Source: Fodinibius sp052060035 (lineage in GTDB: Bacteria; Bacteroidota; Rhodothermia; Balneolales; Balneolaceae). Taken from it: a stretch of DNA of 64,000 bases. This document shows positions 44,092-52,924 of the stretch, piece by piece. The translations under genes and the position numbers were made by a program. The first letter of the stretch is position 1. Each line of letters opens with the position of its first letter. Below the pieces are notes generated by a model. The model was not told the DNA's origin. It did no database searches and saw only the letters and a list, made by a program, of their open reading frames with translations. The DNA lies in contig NZ_JBPOEA010000015.1 of the NCBI RefSeq assembly GCF_052060035.1, positions 1 through 64,000 on the forward strand. Reading direction: 5' to 3'.

Positions 44092-44988
44092 ATGTCTCCC
44101 ATCTCATTTAGCGTATCACGCTTTGCGATGGGAGGCATTGCTATGTTTTTGGTAATGTACTTGCAATACCGCACCGCATGCAGCAAAACTTCGCACGAGG
44201 TTCCCTTTTTACCGAAAATAAAAAAAGAAGATTGGCCCCGCCTCTTGTTTGTCTCTGTAATTGGTGCTACGCTGGCCCCTTGGCTGGGCATTGAAGGATT
44301 AGGACTTACCCACGGCGCCCGTGCTTCGCTCTGGCTGGCACTCGGTCCTGCTATCAGTACCGGCATCGGCTATTTTTTTAGTACCGAGCAGATGGGAAAG
44401 TTTGGCTATGCAGGTGTGTTGCTTGCCGTGATTGGTACGGCTGTTTTAGCCTGGGACGGATTACGTCCGGAACAAGGGTACTGGCTGGGCGATCTCATCC
44501 TTATAGTGGCATTGGCCCTCACCGTTATCGAGTTACACGCTATAAAACCCTTGGCACGCGAATACGGGTCCGTCTCTATCGTTGCATTACGAACTGCTAT
44601 TGGCGGGGCGTTATATATTCTTATCGCTACGCCTGATTTAATTGAAGTTACTTGGTTATCATTAGGACTCTGGACCTGGATTGCTATTATAGCCGGCGGA
44701 GCCATCGGGGTGGGAGTTGGACAATGGGTTAAGGTTCGAGCGTTAAAAATACTGGGACCGACTCAAGTGGTGCTCTATGGCAATATGGTACCTATCGCAG
44801 CCTTGGTAATTGCTTGGCTCAGCATCGGTGTGAATCCAAACATGATGGAAATTATTTCTGCGGTATTTATTATTACTGGCGCTATATTTATACAAGTGGT
44901 GGATAATGAAGCAGGAGCCACTCCAGAAGTCCAAAAAAAGAAGGAAGAAGATTTAACGTTCTTTGCTGAAACCAAACAGGAGAACTAA
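44092..44988 (+). CDS. EamA/DMT-superfamily inner-membrane transporter; first helix encoded upstream of any usual start
   Basis: The 298 residues from the first ATG hold nine helices, with two EamA halves (RFAMGGIAMFLVMYLQY..., LILIVALALTVIELHAI...). An EamA protein usually has ten. The missing first helix is encoded just upstream in the same frame (LLILFVFFWGANFILAE, about 44026-44076), and the frame is open back to 43960, directly after the DUF2911 stop. No ATG, GTG or TTG occurs in it. The possible starts are ATT codons (43963, 43966). Alternatives are stop readthrough, a base error, or a truncated nine-helix product. Substrate unknown; a metabolite exporter is typical. Confidence 0.85.
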   Translation: MSPISFSVSRFAMGGIAMFLVMYLQYRTACSKTSHEVPFLPKIKKEDWPRLLFVSVIGATLAPWLGIEGLGLTHGARASLWLALGPAISTGIGYFFSTEQMGKFGYAGVLLAVIGTAVLAWDGLRPEQGYWLGDLILIVALALTVIELHAIKPLAREYGSVSIVALRTAIGGALYILIATPDLIEVTWLSLGLWTWIAIIAGGAIGVGVGQWVKVRALKILGPTQVVLYGNMVPIAALVIAWLSIGVNPNMMEIISAVFIITGAIFIQVVDNEAGATPEVQKKKEEDLTFFAETKQEN

Positions 44989-45009
44989 GAATTAATTGGT
45001 TGGACAAAA

Positions 45010-45042
45010 TAAAAAAAGACGGGCCTGCCGACCCGCCTTTTC
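45010..45042 (-). terminator. Terminator of the TonB-dependent receptor
   Basis: On the minus strand AAGGCGGG (45032-45039) pairs with CCCGTCTT (45016-45023), with one G-U pair and an 8-base loop, followed by a long T run (45010-45017). It lies about 35 bases after the receptor stop, between convergent genes. Confidence 0.8.
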
Positions 45043-45073
45043 ACTAATCATCTAAACCATAACTATCTATCTT

Positions 45074-47500
45074 CTAAAATTTAAACGACAGTTGCAGCAT
45101 AATATTGCGTCCGGCCTGCGGATAATAATAATTAAAAAACTGCTGCTCACCACCCGAGATATATCCATAGGTATAGCCGTTGGATTCGTACATTTCGTTA
45201 AAGATATTATTTACTTTTAACGTCGCATCAAGGCTATTAAACAATGGTGTAGTACTCCAATTGTAACTCAGCTGCAGATCATTTACTATGTATGAATCTA
45301 ATGATCTGCTTTCAGTCTGGGTATTATCCAAATACTGTTTGGAAACATATTTAGTGTTCAGTGCGGCCGAAAATCCTTTATGCGTAATTCGGAATTTCGA
45401 GTTGGCAATAACATTCGGGGAAAAAGCAATATCAGTGCCCGTGTAGGTAGTTGTTTCCTGCCCACCGATGTCGTAATTGTCAAGATAGTTGGTATACTCC
45501 TCGATTTTATTTCGACTTAAGGTTGCATTACCGGACCATTCGAGGCTTTCAAGAAGCTGAACGCCGGCCTGCAGCTCCAATCCCGCTCGGTAACTGTCGG
45601 GCACATTTTGGCGTATATAGGCCCCAACATCATTAATTTCACCGGTTAAAATGAGTTGGTTTTTGTAATTCATGTAATACAGATTGGCTTTTACAAAAAA
45701 GCGATCGAAATTACCTTTGTAACCGGCTTCCCAATCGTAGAGGGTTTCGTGCTCCGGCCGATTTTCGGGTGTTGAATTCACATACTCATCACGGGTTGGC
45801 TCTTTATTGCCTACACTCATGGAAGCATACACGCGCTGATTATCTTTGAAATTATAGGTCAGGCCCCCTTTGGGATTGAAGAACGTCAACCGATCGGTTT
45901 GTTGTACATCCACCACTTGTTGACCGCCACCCGGTGCAGGTTGTCGATCCTTCCCTAAAAACTCATAGGTAATATGGCGAATCTGCGCATCGGCAAAAGC
46001 ACTTAAATCATCTGTAATATTGTACTTTGCCTTCACATAAGTATTAAAGTCTGTCTTATACGCATTATTATCGTAATACTTATTCTCAACCTCCGTATTA
46101 CCGGCAAACTCGGCCCATATAACTTCGCCGAAATGGTCCCCATCATACTCATTATATCCTCCGCCGACAGTTATCGACCAGCGTTCGCTTTTATCGTATT
46201 GCGTTGAAAATACGCCTCCGTAAAAATGATTATCCAACCAAAGCTGACGGACTAAATCACTCTGCGAAATAGTGGTCCCGGGCAATTGGATGGGATTAAA
46301 GCTATATTCATTCAACATCTGATCGGCTTTGTATTCCTCATAATATCCCCGACCGTAGGTATAATGCAGTGAGGCATTGGCATTCCAGTTATCACTTAGC
46401 TGATAAGAATAATGCAGTTGGTAGTGATCCTGCTGGTAGTTATCCGTCTGGTTATCATACGGACTGTTGGGCTTTTCCATGCCGGCAGGATTATATGTTC
46501 GGTTACCATTTTCTAAGCGGCTTTGGGACACACCATACCACGCCTGATAGGTTTGCTCCTGACCTGAAAAAACATCAACACGGAGCAAGCTATTTTCACC
46601 GTGTTTAGCCCCGGACAAATAAAATGATTTTAGATCAGAAAAAGCACGATCAATATAACCGTCGGATTCAATTTTTGAGAGCCGGCCTTCGAACTGCCAA
46701 CCATTTTCCATCAAACCCGAACCCAGCATAACGTTTGCTTTTCGGGTATTGAAAGAGCCGGCTGCAGTATTGACTTCTCCGTACGCTTCCGGACGCATTT
46801 GTGAAGTCTGGATGTTCATAGTTGCACCAAAGGCGGCCGCGCCCTGGGTAGAAGTTCCCACCCCGCGCTGGATCTGAATATTCTCCACTGATGATGCCAG
46901 ATCGGGCATGTTTACCCAAAACACGTTGTGCGATTCTGCATCATTGAGGGGAATCCCGTTTACCGTCACATTAATACGTCCTTGGTCTACGCCCCGAATG
47001 CGCAGACCGGTATAACCAATGCCCGTGCCGGCATCAGAGGTAGTCGTTACAGATGGCGTGCTGCCAATCATATACGGCATATCTTGCCCCAGATTCTGCC
47101 GTTCAATATCCTCCCGACTCACATTTTCGTAAGCCATTGGTGAGGCATCATCAACACGCAACGCTTTTACAAAAACCTCGTTACTCATGATCGTCTGCGA
47201 AACCAACGAAATATTATATGATTCCTGATCATCCGAGACATCAAGGGTTTTGGTTTTATATCCCACAAACGAAACAGAAATTTTTTGAGTCTTACTATCA
47301 AGCAGTTCAAGAAAGAATGTGCCGTCAGCTTCTGCTGAAACACCATTTGATGTACCTGCCTGCACAATATTTGCTCCGGCAAGCGGTTCGCCCGTTTGGG
47401 CATCCGTCACTGTTCCAGTTATCGTTTGTGCAAAAAGAGATGAACTAAAAAAGAATATAAAGCACAGAAATGCTGTACTTCTAAGTAGTTTGGAAAACAT
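45074..47500 (-). CDS. TonB-dependent outer-membrane receptor, predicted thiamine uptake
   Basis: 808 residues: signal peptide (about 1-24), a CarboxypepD-regulatory-like domain (about 25-105, TGTVTDAQTGEPLAGANIVQ), a plug (about 110-225, RINVTVNGIPLNDAESHNV, ENIQIQRGVGTSTQGAAAFG), then a 22-strand-like barrel ending in IMLQLSFKF with a terminal Phe. It imports its ligand with TonB/ExbBD. A TPP riboswitch lies directly upstream, so the ligand is probably thiamine or a thiamine phosphate, like the predicted OMR1 thiamine receptors of Bacteroidota. GGAGGAA (47504-47510) before the ATG supports the start. No thiamine genes are adjacent. Confidence 0.93.
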   Translation of the reverse strand: MFSKLLRSTAFLCFIFFFSSSLFAQTITGTVTDAQTGEPLAGANIVQAGTSNGVSAEADGTFFLELLDSKTQKISVSFVGYKTKTLDVSDDQESYNISLVSQTIMSNEVFVKALRVDDASPMAYENVSREDIERQNLGQDMPYMIGSTPSVTTTSDAGTGIGYTGLRIRGVDQGRINVTVNGIPLNDAESHNVFWVNMPDLASSVENIQIQRGVGTSTQGAAAFGATMNIQTSQMRPEAYGEVNTAAGSFNTRKANVMLGSGLMENGWQFEGRLSKIESDGYIDRAFSDLKSFYLSGAKHGENSLLRVDVFSGQEQTYQAWYGVSQSRLENGNRTYNPAGMEKPNSPYDNQTDNYQQDHYQLHYSYQLSDNWNANASLHYTYGRGYYEEYKADQMLNEYSFNPIQLPGTTISQSDLVRQLWLDNHFYGGVFSTQYDKSERWSITVGGGYNEYDGDHFGEVIWAEFAGNTEVENKYYDNNAYKTDFNTYVKAKYNITDDLSAFADAQIRHITYEFLGKDRQPAPGGGQQVVDVQQTDRLTFFNPKGGLTYNFKDNQRVYASMSVGNKEPTRDEYVNSTPENRPEHETLYDWEAGYKGNFDRFFVKANLYYMNYKNQLILTGEINDVGAYIRQNVPDSYRAGLELQAGVQLLESLEWSGNATLSRNKIEEYTNYLDNYDIGGQETTTYTGTDIAFSPNVIANSKFRITHKGFSAALNTKYVSKQYLDNTQTESRSLDSYIVNDLQLSYNWSTTPLFNSLDATLKVNNIFNEMYESNGYTYGYISGGEQQFFNYYYPQAGRNIMLQLSFKF

Positions 47501-47503
47501 AAG

Positions 47504-47510
47504 TTCCTCC
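47504..47510 (-). promoter_or_regulatory. Shine-Dalgarno sequence of the TonB receptor, possible riboswitch target
   Basis: GGAGGAA on the minus strand, three bases before the ATG at 47500. A strong SD is unusual here; with a TPP aptamer upstream, control of ribosome access is plausible. Confidence 0.55.
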
Positions 47511-47596
47511 GTCTTATAGGTTTATAAGAGCGGGAGATGAACTTGCAAGAAATGCTGATCAATCCAGCAGCGTTTAAAATATGATGTACGCTGCCT

Positions 47597-47675
47597 TGGT
47601 TTCCCTACGCCAGTGTTATCCGGTTCAGGTTCTCAGGGTATGATCTCAGCCTGCTGTTGCAAGCACCCCCAACCT
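47597..47675 (-). ncRNA. TPP (THI-box) riboswitch
   Basis: On the minus strand all conserved TPP-aptamer parts appear in order: GGGGTGC (47663-47669), CTGAGA (47644-47649), ACCC then AACCTGAAC (about 47624-47631), and the invariant GCGTAGGGAA (47601-47610). GGTT/AACC can close P1. This class binds thiamine pyrophosphate and shuts off its gene. It sits about 97 bases before the receptor ATG. The nearby hairpin 47567-47594 could be part of the expression platform, but no U run follows it, so translational control seems more likely than termination. Confidence 0.93.
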
Positions 47676-47894
47676 TGGGTGATTTTATTCATCCCTAAGA
47701 TAAGGGCCTTGCCTCATATCTTCAAAATATGTTTAGCAAATAAAATAAGCGAGCTTGTAAAGCTGGCCTGCTACGAAATGCGTATATACTTATCTTACAC
47801 ACCGATTAATTAAAAGACATGATCGAGCAAAAATGCTTCAAAGAGCAAACCATTTTTTTATCGGATGGCTTTGCCAGCCACCCGATGGGATGTG

Positions 47895-50420
47895 CTACTG
47901 TCCGACCATAAAAACGGCATTGCCAAACAACAGCTTACCGTTATACCAAAATGCGCGAAACAAGGGGTTATCAATCATATAAACCACAGAGCCGGAGCCC
48001 ATATTCTGTATACCAAAGGTAAGAGTATTTTCGAGCTCTTCTTTAGCTTTATATCCAATAAAGCCGCTCATATGTGCATCTTCTTTGGCCACTCCCACAT
48101 TCCAGCCATCTTCAAGATAATTATAAGCATCAGAGTCTAACTTTAAGGAAAAATATGCATCATCATATCCGTATGCCAATGGGTGGGTGTTATCCATGGT
48201 AATTTTATAAACCGATCCGCTATTAAAACTGGAGATAGATTCCCGCTGCTGATTGCTATAAGTTTCAAGCGCTTCTTGCTGCTCCGAATCTGATGAATCT
48301 TCTTTTTTATGGGTTAAGCCAAAACCGTCTTTACCGGCCAAAAAACCATTTGCATCCTGCACCGCAATCAACTTTCCACCATCAGAAACCCACTTTTTAA
48401 CTTCGGCAAATCGACTACTGTCGATCTGGCTGTTATAATATCCGGAAGGTAAAATCAGCACATCGTACAGATCCAAATCCACTCCATCAAAATATTCAGT
48501 ATCGAGCAGCGTCACCGGGTATTCAATCTGTTTATCAAAAAAGTGCCAAATTTCACCCACCTGGTACGAGGAGGTCCCTTCACCCGATAAGACCGCGACT
48601 TGGGGCTTATCCATATACTGAACAGAAGAAGAGCCTAAGTCGAATCCAGATTGCGCAAAACCGCTCTCCACTGCATTTATTTCCTGATTATGCTTTTTAC
48701 CAAGATCGCGGACGGTTTTATCAAAAGTTGCCAGATTTTTATTATCGGAGCGCGTTAAAACCAGCGTACCGGGATCGTACACTCGATCGTTCATCTTAAA
48801 CTCTCCGGTGGCATAACGCACTTTTACATCATGCTTTAACAAATCCGAGAGCAGGCGTAAATCATCCATATCCTCCCAACGAGCTAAATAAGCATAAGGT
48901 TTATCGGGGAAATCTTGTTGCACATCTGCTTTTTGGTACTCCAGTGGTTCCACCCGAAGTTGTCGCGTCAAAGCATATCCATCCAATCCGTATGCATAGT
49001 GCTGTTCCCACGCGGTAATGTCATAGGTCACCGAATCCTCAAGCTGCGGGCGTGGTTCAAACAACGTTCGAGCAAGTACTCCTTTCGGTTGGCGGGCACT
49101 AACCAAATAGTCTCCTTCGGTAACCCGAACCCTTTGAGTACTCCCTGTTTGATAATTGTATCCGCTTAGGGTTGCTCCGGATTGGGCCTGCCCATACTCA
49201 ATTTTATGCTTGTCCAGTAAATCAAATAATGCTTTTAGCTTATCAGGATTGTTATCTTGCTTGATAACAAACGTTTTGTATTCTCCTTCAGGATTTTTTT
49301 GTGCCGTTTGATAGTAATCAGCGAATTCCGATACCAGTTTTTCAGCATTCATTGAACTTATTTCAACTGTCGACAGCCCCGTAGTATAATGATGCATCAG
49401 GCGATCATTAAGGGTAAGTGTATCCCCCTCTTCCGTTGTGATGCCCAATCCCGCCCGACTGTTCCCGGCCTGTTCGTAGGTCATCCCAATAGCCCCATTA
49501 AAGATTGGATAGGTATCGCCATAACTGGGATAAAACAGGTCAAATACTTCGCGCGTAAAATAAAGCCATCCCTTTTCATCAAAATATTTGGCATTATTTT
49601 CACCAATAGTGTATTGAAAATCAGATTGCCAATCGGTTATAGCATTGTGGAATGGCTTGGCGGCGGGAGCAAAATAGTAGGGAGAATTTACACTCTGCTC
49701 GTGAAAATCAACATGGATATGCGGCATCCAGTTTTGGTACTCGGCAACGCGCTGACGACTTTCTTTTTGCGTCAACCATGCCCAATCACGATTTAAATCG
49801 AAATAGTAATGATTCGAACGTCCCTGCGGCCACGGCTCGTGATGTTCACGTGCATCGGGATGGACATTCATCTTTTCTCCAACTGTGCTTTTGTACCAAT
49901 TCACATAACGATCTCGTCCATCGGGATTCAGCATCGGATCTATCACCACAACCGTATTCTCCAGCCACGTTTTAGTGTCGGTATTGTCTGAACGAACAAG
50001 TTCATAAATAGTCTTCATGGCCGCCTCGCTGCTGGAGGTCTCATTGCCATGTACATTATAGCTGAGCCAGACAATAGCTGTATTGTCCTCCGTTGGCGTA
50101 CCATCTACTAAGCCGGTACGTTTTAAGTTATTCATTCGAATTTCCTCAATCCGTTGCATATTTGGCTCACTTGAAACAGCGGCCAACATCAACTCACGGC
50201 CTTCATTGGTCGTACCATATTTTTTACCCTCAACAAGCGGCGACTGTTCGGCCACATACCAAAAATAGTCCATTACTTTATGGTGGGGAGTCCACTCTGA
50301 ACCCAATTCGTATCCTAAAAAGTCCGATGGCGATTTCACCATATCTTGGGCCACACTATCCACAGACCCAAATCCAATGAATAATATCAAAATAATTAAA
50401 AGCCGTGGTATTCTACGCAT
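47895..50420 (-). CDS. Exported M14-family zinc carboxypeptidase-like protein
   Basis: 841 residues with a signal peptide (PRLLIILILFIGFGSVDSVA). The M14 Zn site is visible as VHGNETSSSEAAMKTIYEL (His and Glu, about residues 120-126) and a third His in HVDFHEQSVNSPYYFAP (about 235-240). NPDGRDRYVNWYKS is the substrate-binding segment. The catalytic Glu is probably in TYEQAGNSRAG. A long C-terminal part (about 600-841) contains a GATase-like beta fold (YDVLILPSGYYNSQ). Such proteins are common in Bacteroidota as periplasmic or outer-surface peptidases. It stands after a lipoprotein gene, 60 bases apart. Confidence 0.88.
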   Translation of the reverse strand: MRRIPRLLIILILFIGFGSVDSVAQDMVKSPSDFLGYELGSEWTPHHKVMDYFWYVAEQSPLVEGKKYGTTNEGRELMLAAVSSEPNMQRIEEIRMNNLKRTGLVDGTPTEDNTAIVWLSYNVHGNETSSSEAAMKTIYELVRSDNTDTKTWLENTVVVIDPMLNPDGRDRYVNWYKSTVGEKMNVHPDAREHHEPWPQGRSNHYYFDLNRDWAWLTQKESRQRVAEYQNWMPHIHVDFHEQSVNSPYYFAPAAKPFHNAITDWQSDFQYTIGENNAKYFDEKGWLYFTREVFDLFYPSYGDTYPIFNGAIGMTYEQAGNSRAGLGITTEEGDTLTLNDRLMHHYTTGLSTVEISSMNAEKLVSEFADYYQTAQKNPEGEYKTFVIKQDNNPDKLKALFDLLDKHKIEYGQAQSGATLSGYNYQTGSTQRVRVTEGDYLVSARQPKGVLARTLFEPRPQLEDSVTYDITAWEQHYAYGLDGYALTRQLRVEPLEYQKADVQQDFPDKPYAYLARWEDMDDLRLLSDLLKHDVKVRYATGEFKMNDRVYDPGTLVLTRSDNKNLATFDKTVRDLGKKHNQEINAVESGFAQSGFDLGSSSVQYMDKPQVAVLSGEGTSSYQVGEIWHFFDKQIEYPVTLLDTEYFDGVDLDLYDVLILPSGYYNSQIDSSRFAEVKKWVSDGGKLIAVQDANGFLAGKDGFGLTHKKEDSSDSEQQEALETYSNQQRESISSFNSGSVYKITMDNTHPLAYGYDDAYFSLKLDSDAYNYLEDGWNVGVAKEDAHMSGFIGYKAKEELENTLTFGIQNMGSGSVVYMIDNPLFRAFWYNGKLLFGNAVFMVGQ

Positions 50421-50480
50421 AATATTTGTTTTCGTGTATGTTATAATGAGTGCTAAACGACGTTGAAGCTAACTGATGTG

Positions 50481-51011
50481 TTACGGTGACTCTTTTGTGC
50501 TTGTATCTTCAAGAGCATTTTCAACTTGTTTGACAACCGTATCCACGATAGCGTTTGGAATAGGGATAGACAAGTTATAATGAGCAATTCTCCATGTTTC
50601 TTCCTGCTTTACGAGAACGCCAGAACCACGCGCCGGACCTAAATTGGGCGTGTCAAGCGATTCATCAAACCAAGCTGTTTGCCCGTTATCAGATAGGTAA
50701 ATATGTCGATCTACCGGCGTAAAATCCCACGCCTGACCATCATCAAAGTAGGGTTTAGCCCATGGCTTAAATTCCGCAATCGTCCACCGCTCAGTGGCAT
50801 CAGTCCCCATAAAGATGGCGCTGTCGCTTGTAAAATGCATGAAATAACGTTCAAAATTAGCTTCAGATGCAGCTAAGTGCCAATCATCAAGAATGGTATT
50901 AATAGCTTTTTTTTGTACTTGCCGCGATTGTTCATTGCCTGAAGAGCACCCGACCGTCAGCACAAAAAGAGCAGGAATGATTAGAATGTAGATGAGCGTT
51001 TTATTAACCAT
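50481..51011 (-). CDS. NTF2/SnoaL-like lipoprotein (DUF4440-like)
   Basis: 176 residues. Signal peptide type II with lipobox LTVGC (Cys about 22), so a lipid-anchored periplasmic or outer-membrane protein. The mature part is an NTF2-like cone: LDDWHLAASEANFERYFMHF, SAIFMGTDATERWTIAEFKP, and VLVKQEETWRIAHYNLSIPI. Function unknown; such proteins may bind a small ligand. It lies 60 bases upstream of the M14 peptidase gene and shares its strand, so they may be co-transcribed. Confidence 0.8.
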   Translation of the reverse strand: MVNKTLIYILIIPALFVLTVGCSSGNEQSRQVQKKAINTILDDWHLAASEANFERYFMHFTSDSAIFMGTDATERWTIAEFKPWAKPYFDDGQAWDFTPVDRHIYLSDNGQTAWFDESLDTPNLGPARGSGVLVKQEETWRIAHYNLSIPIPNAIVDTVVKQVENALEDTSTKESP

Positions 51012-51158
51012 AAAATATAGAGAGTAAATTTGCTTTGTGGAATGTATAAAAAAATCGAGATCAAAAGGAATTAATTAATCCGCTAAGGAACTGCTAAAAA
51101 AGGGAGCTATTTATTACCTTTATCCATCAAAAATTAAGAATAAAACTACTCGCTTTTT

Positions 51159-52922
51159 ATGTCTGTAACAAATGCTGAAATTGCCGAACGGCTCCGTGAA
51201 ATATATCAGCTTATGCAGTTGGCCGGTGAAAACCGTTTTCGTGCTATTGCCTTCGACCGTGCCGCTCAAACCATTGAATCTCTGAACGAAGATATTAATG
51301 ATTATATTGAAAACGATTCTTTGACTGATATCAAAGGTATTGGCAACTCTATTGCACAAGATATCAAATCGTACGCAAATACGGGCACAATCGAGGTACT
51401 GGAAAGCCTGCGCGAACGCATCCCCGAGGGCATTATTAAGTGGTTGGATATTTCTGGATTGGGTCCCAAAAATATCGCTAAAATTCACGATCAGCTGGGT
51501 ATTTCAGAACTTGATGAACTCAAAGAAGCCTGCCAAGACGGCCGAGTGGCCTCACTCGACGGGCTGGGGGAAAAATCCGCACAGAAGATTTTGAAATCCA
51601 TCGAATGGATGGAACAGTTCGACGAACGCTGTCGGCTGGATGAAGCCACCGCAATAGCAGAACCCATGTATGATTTTCTTAAAGAGCGAGAAGGCGTTGA
51701 AACTATCGAAATTGCCGGTTCGCTCCGCCGATCAAAAGAAACCATCGGTGATGTGGATATTTTAATCGGCGCCGATGAAAAATATATAACAGATCTATTT
51801 GATGCTTTTGTAGATCACGAGCTGGTCGTCGAGGTGCTGGGACGCGGCGATACCAAGAGCTCCATCCGAACCGAAAATGGCCGTCAGGTTGATTTACGCA
51901 TCGTAAAACCTGACCAATTTTCCGCCGCACTGATGTACTTTACCGGTAGCAAAGAGCACAATGTGGTGTTACGCCAGCGGGCACGCGAACGCGGCTTGTC
52001 ACTAAACGAATACGGACTCTTTAAACTTGATGAAGAAGGAAATACCAATTTCGATCAACCGATAGATTACACTTCCGAAACGGATATCTATAAACACCTT
52101 GACCTTCACTTCGTACCTCCGGAGTTGCGCGAAGATCGTGGAGAGATTGAGTTTTTCGAATCTCACCAATCCATGGAGTTGGTTACTACTGATGATATCC
52201 GGGGCGTTCTTCATGCCCACAGTACCTACAGCGATGGCAAATTCTCGATAAGAGCGATGGCTGAGGCCTGTATCGAACGTGGCTACGAGTATCTGGGAAT
52301 GAGTGATCACTCCAAAACCGCAGCCTATGCCGGCGGTCTTTCCGTGGATCAGATTAAACAGCAGTGGAAAGAGATTGATCAATTAAACGAAGAGTTCGCT
52401 GCAAATGATACCGATTTTAGAATATTTAAAGGTATTGAGTCTGATATTCTGAGTGATGGCAGCCTGGACTATGACGATGACATTCTGGAGGGGTTCGATT
52501 TCGTGATTGCCAGTGTACACAATGGCCTTGATATGTCGCGCGAAAAGATGATGATGCGCTTCCGTAATGCTATCAAAAATCCATATACCGATATCGTGGG
52601 CCACCCAACAGGACGCCTGCTGCTACAACGTGACGGCAGCGACCTGGATATGAATGAGCTGATTGAGCTGGCTGCCGACCATAACACCGCTATTGAAATA
52701 AATGCGAATCCCTATCGGTTGGATTTAGATTGGAGGCACGGCAACAAAGCCAAAGAGGTAGGCTTGATGTCCAGCATTAATCCCGATGCGCACAGCAAAA
52801 AAGGAATTGACTACATATCTTATGGCGTGCGTATTGCGCGAAAGGCCAAATTTGAGAAAGAGCGTATTTTAAACACAAAACCTGCCAATGAACTGATGGA
52901 GTGGTTCCAAAACCACCGGTAA
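51159..52922 (+). CDS. polX: Bacterial X-family DNA polymerase with PHP exonuclease domain
   Basis: DNA repair polymerase with 3'-5' exonuclease activity. Order: N-terminal HhH 8-kDa-like domain (about 1-90, with TDIKGIGNSIAQDI), fingers HhH (ISGLGPKNIAKI), Pol beta palm with the metal Asp pair in EIAGSLRRSKETIGDVDILI (about 185-204), a C-terminal thumb, and a PHP domain (about 340-570) with LHAHSTYSDGKFS, YLGMSDHSK and INPDAHS for metal binding. At 587 residues it is standard for bacterial PolX (about 570). It ends 2 bases before the stop of the LacI gene. Confidence 0.95.
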   Translation: MSVTNAEIAERLREIYQLMQLAGENRFRAIAFDRAAQTIESLNEDINDYIENDSLTDIKGIGNSIAQDIKSYANTGTIEVLESLRERIPEGIIKWLDISGLGPKNIAKIHDQLGISELDELKEACQDGRVASLDGLGEKSAQKILKSIEWMEQFDERCRLDEATAIAEPMYDFLKEREGVETIEIAGSLRRSKETIGDVDILIGADEKYITDLFDAFVDHELVVEVLGRGDTKSSIRTENGRQVDLRIVKPDQFSAALMYFTGSKEHNVVLRQRARERGLSLNEYGLFKLDEEGNTNFDQPIDYTSETDIYKHLDLHFVPPELREDRGEIEFFESHQSMELVTTDDIRGVLHAHSTYSDGKFSIRAMAEACIERGYEYLGMSDHSKTAAYAGGLSVDQIKQQWKEIDQLNEEFAANDTDFRIFKGIESDILSDGSLDYDDDILEGFDFVIASVHNGLDMSREKMMMRFRNAIKNPYTDIVGHPTGRLLLQRDGSDLDMNELIELAADHNTAIEINANPYRLDLDWRHGNKAKEVGLMSSINPDAHSKKGIDYISYGVRIARKAKFEKERILNTKPANELMEWFQNHR

Positions 52923-52924
52923 TA

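Larger units (their letters stand above)
47501..47894. other. 394-base intergenic region carrying the TPP riboswitch
   Basis: Holds the receptor's SD, a 7-bp hairpin (GCAGCGT 47567-47573 with ACGCTGC 47588-47594), the TPP aptamer (about 47597-47675), and a hairpin 47860-47886 downstream of the M14 peptidase stop. No gene seen. About 47690-47850 probably contains the receptor promoter, but no clear box was found. Confidence 0.6.

Noticed and set aside
47860..47886. Hairpin ATCGGATGGCT / AGCCACCCGAT downstream of the M14 peptidase, considered as its terminator
   Set aside because: On the minus strand it is followed by As rather than Ts, so it does not fit a rho-independent terminator; the polarity is wrong.
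50355..50363. CTATCCACA-like DnaA box inside the M14 gene
   Set aside because: One mismatch, in the coding sequence, no cluster.
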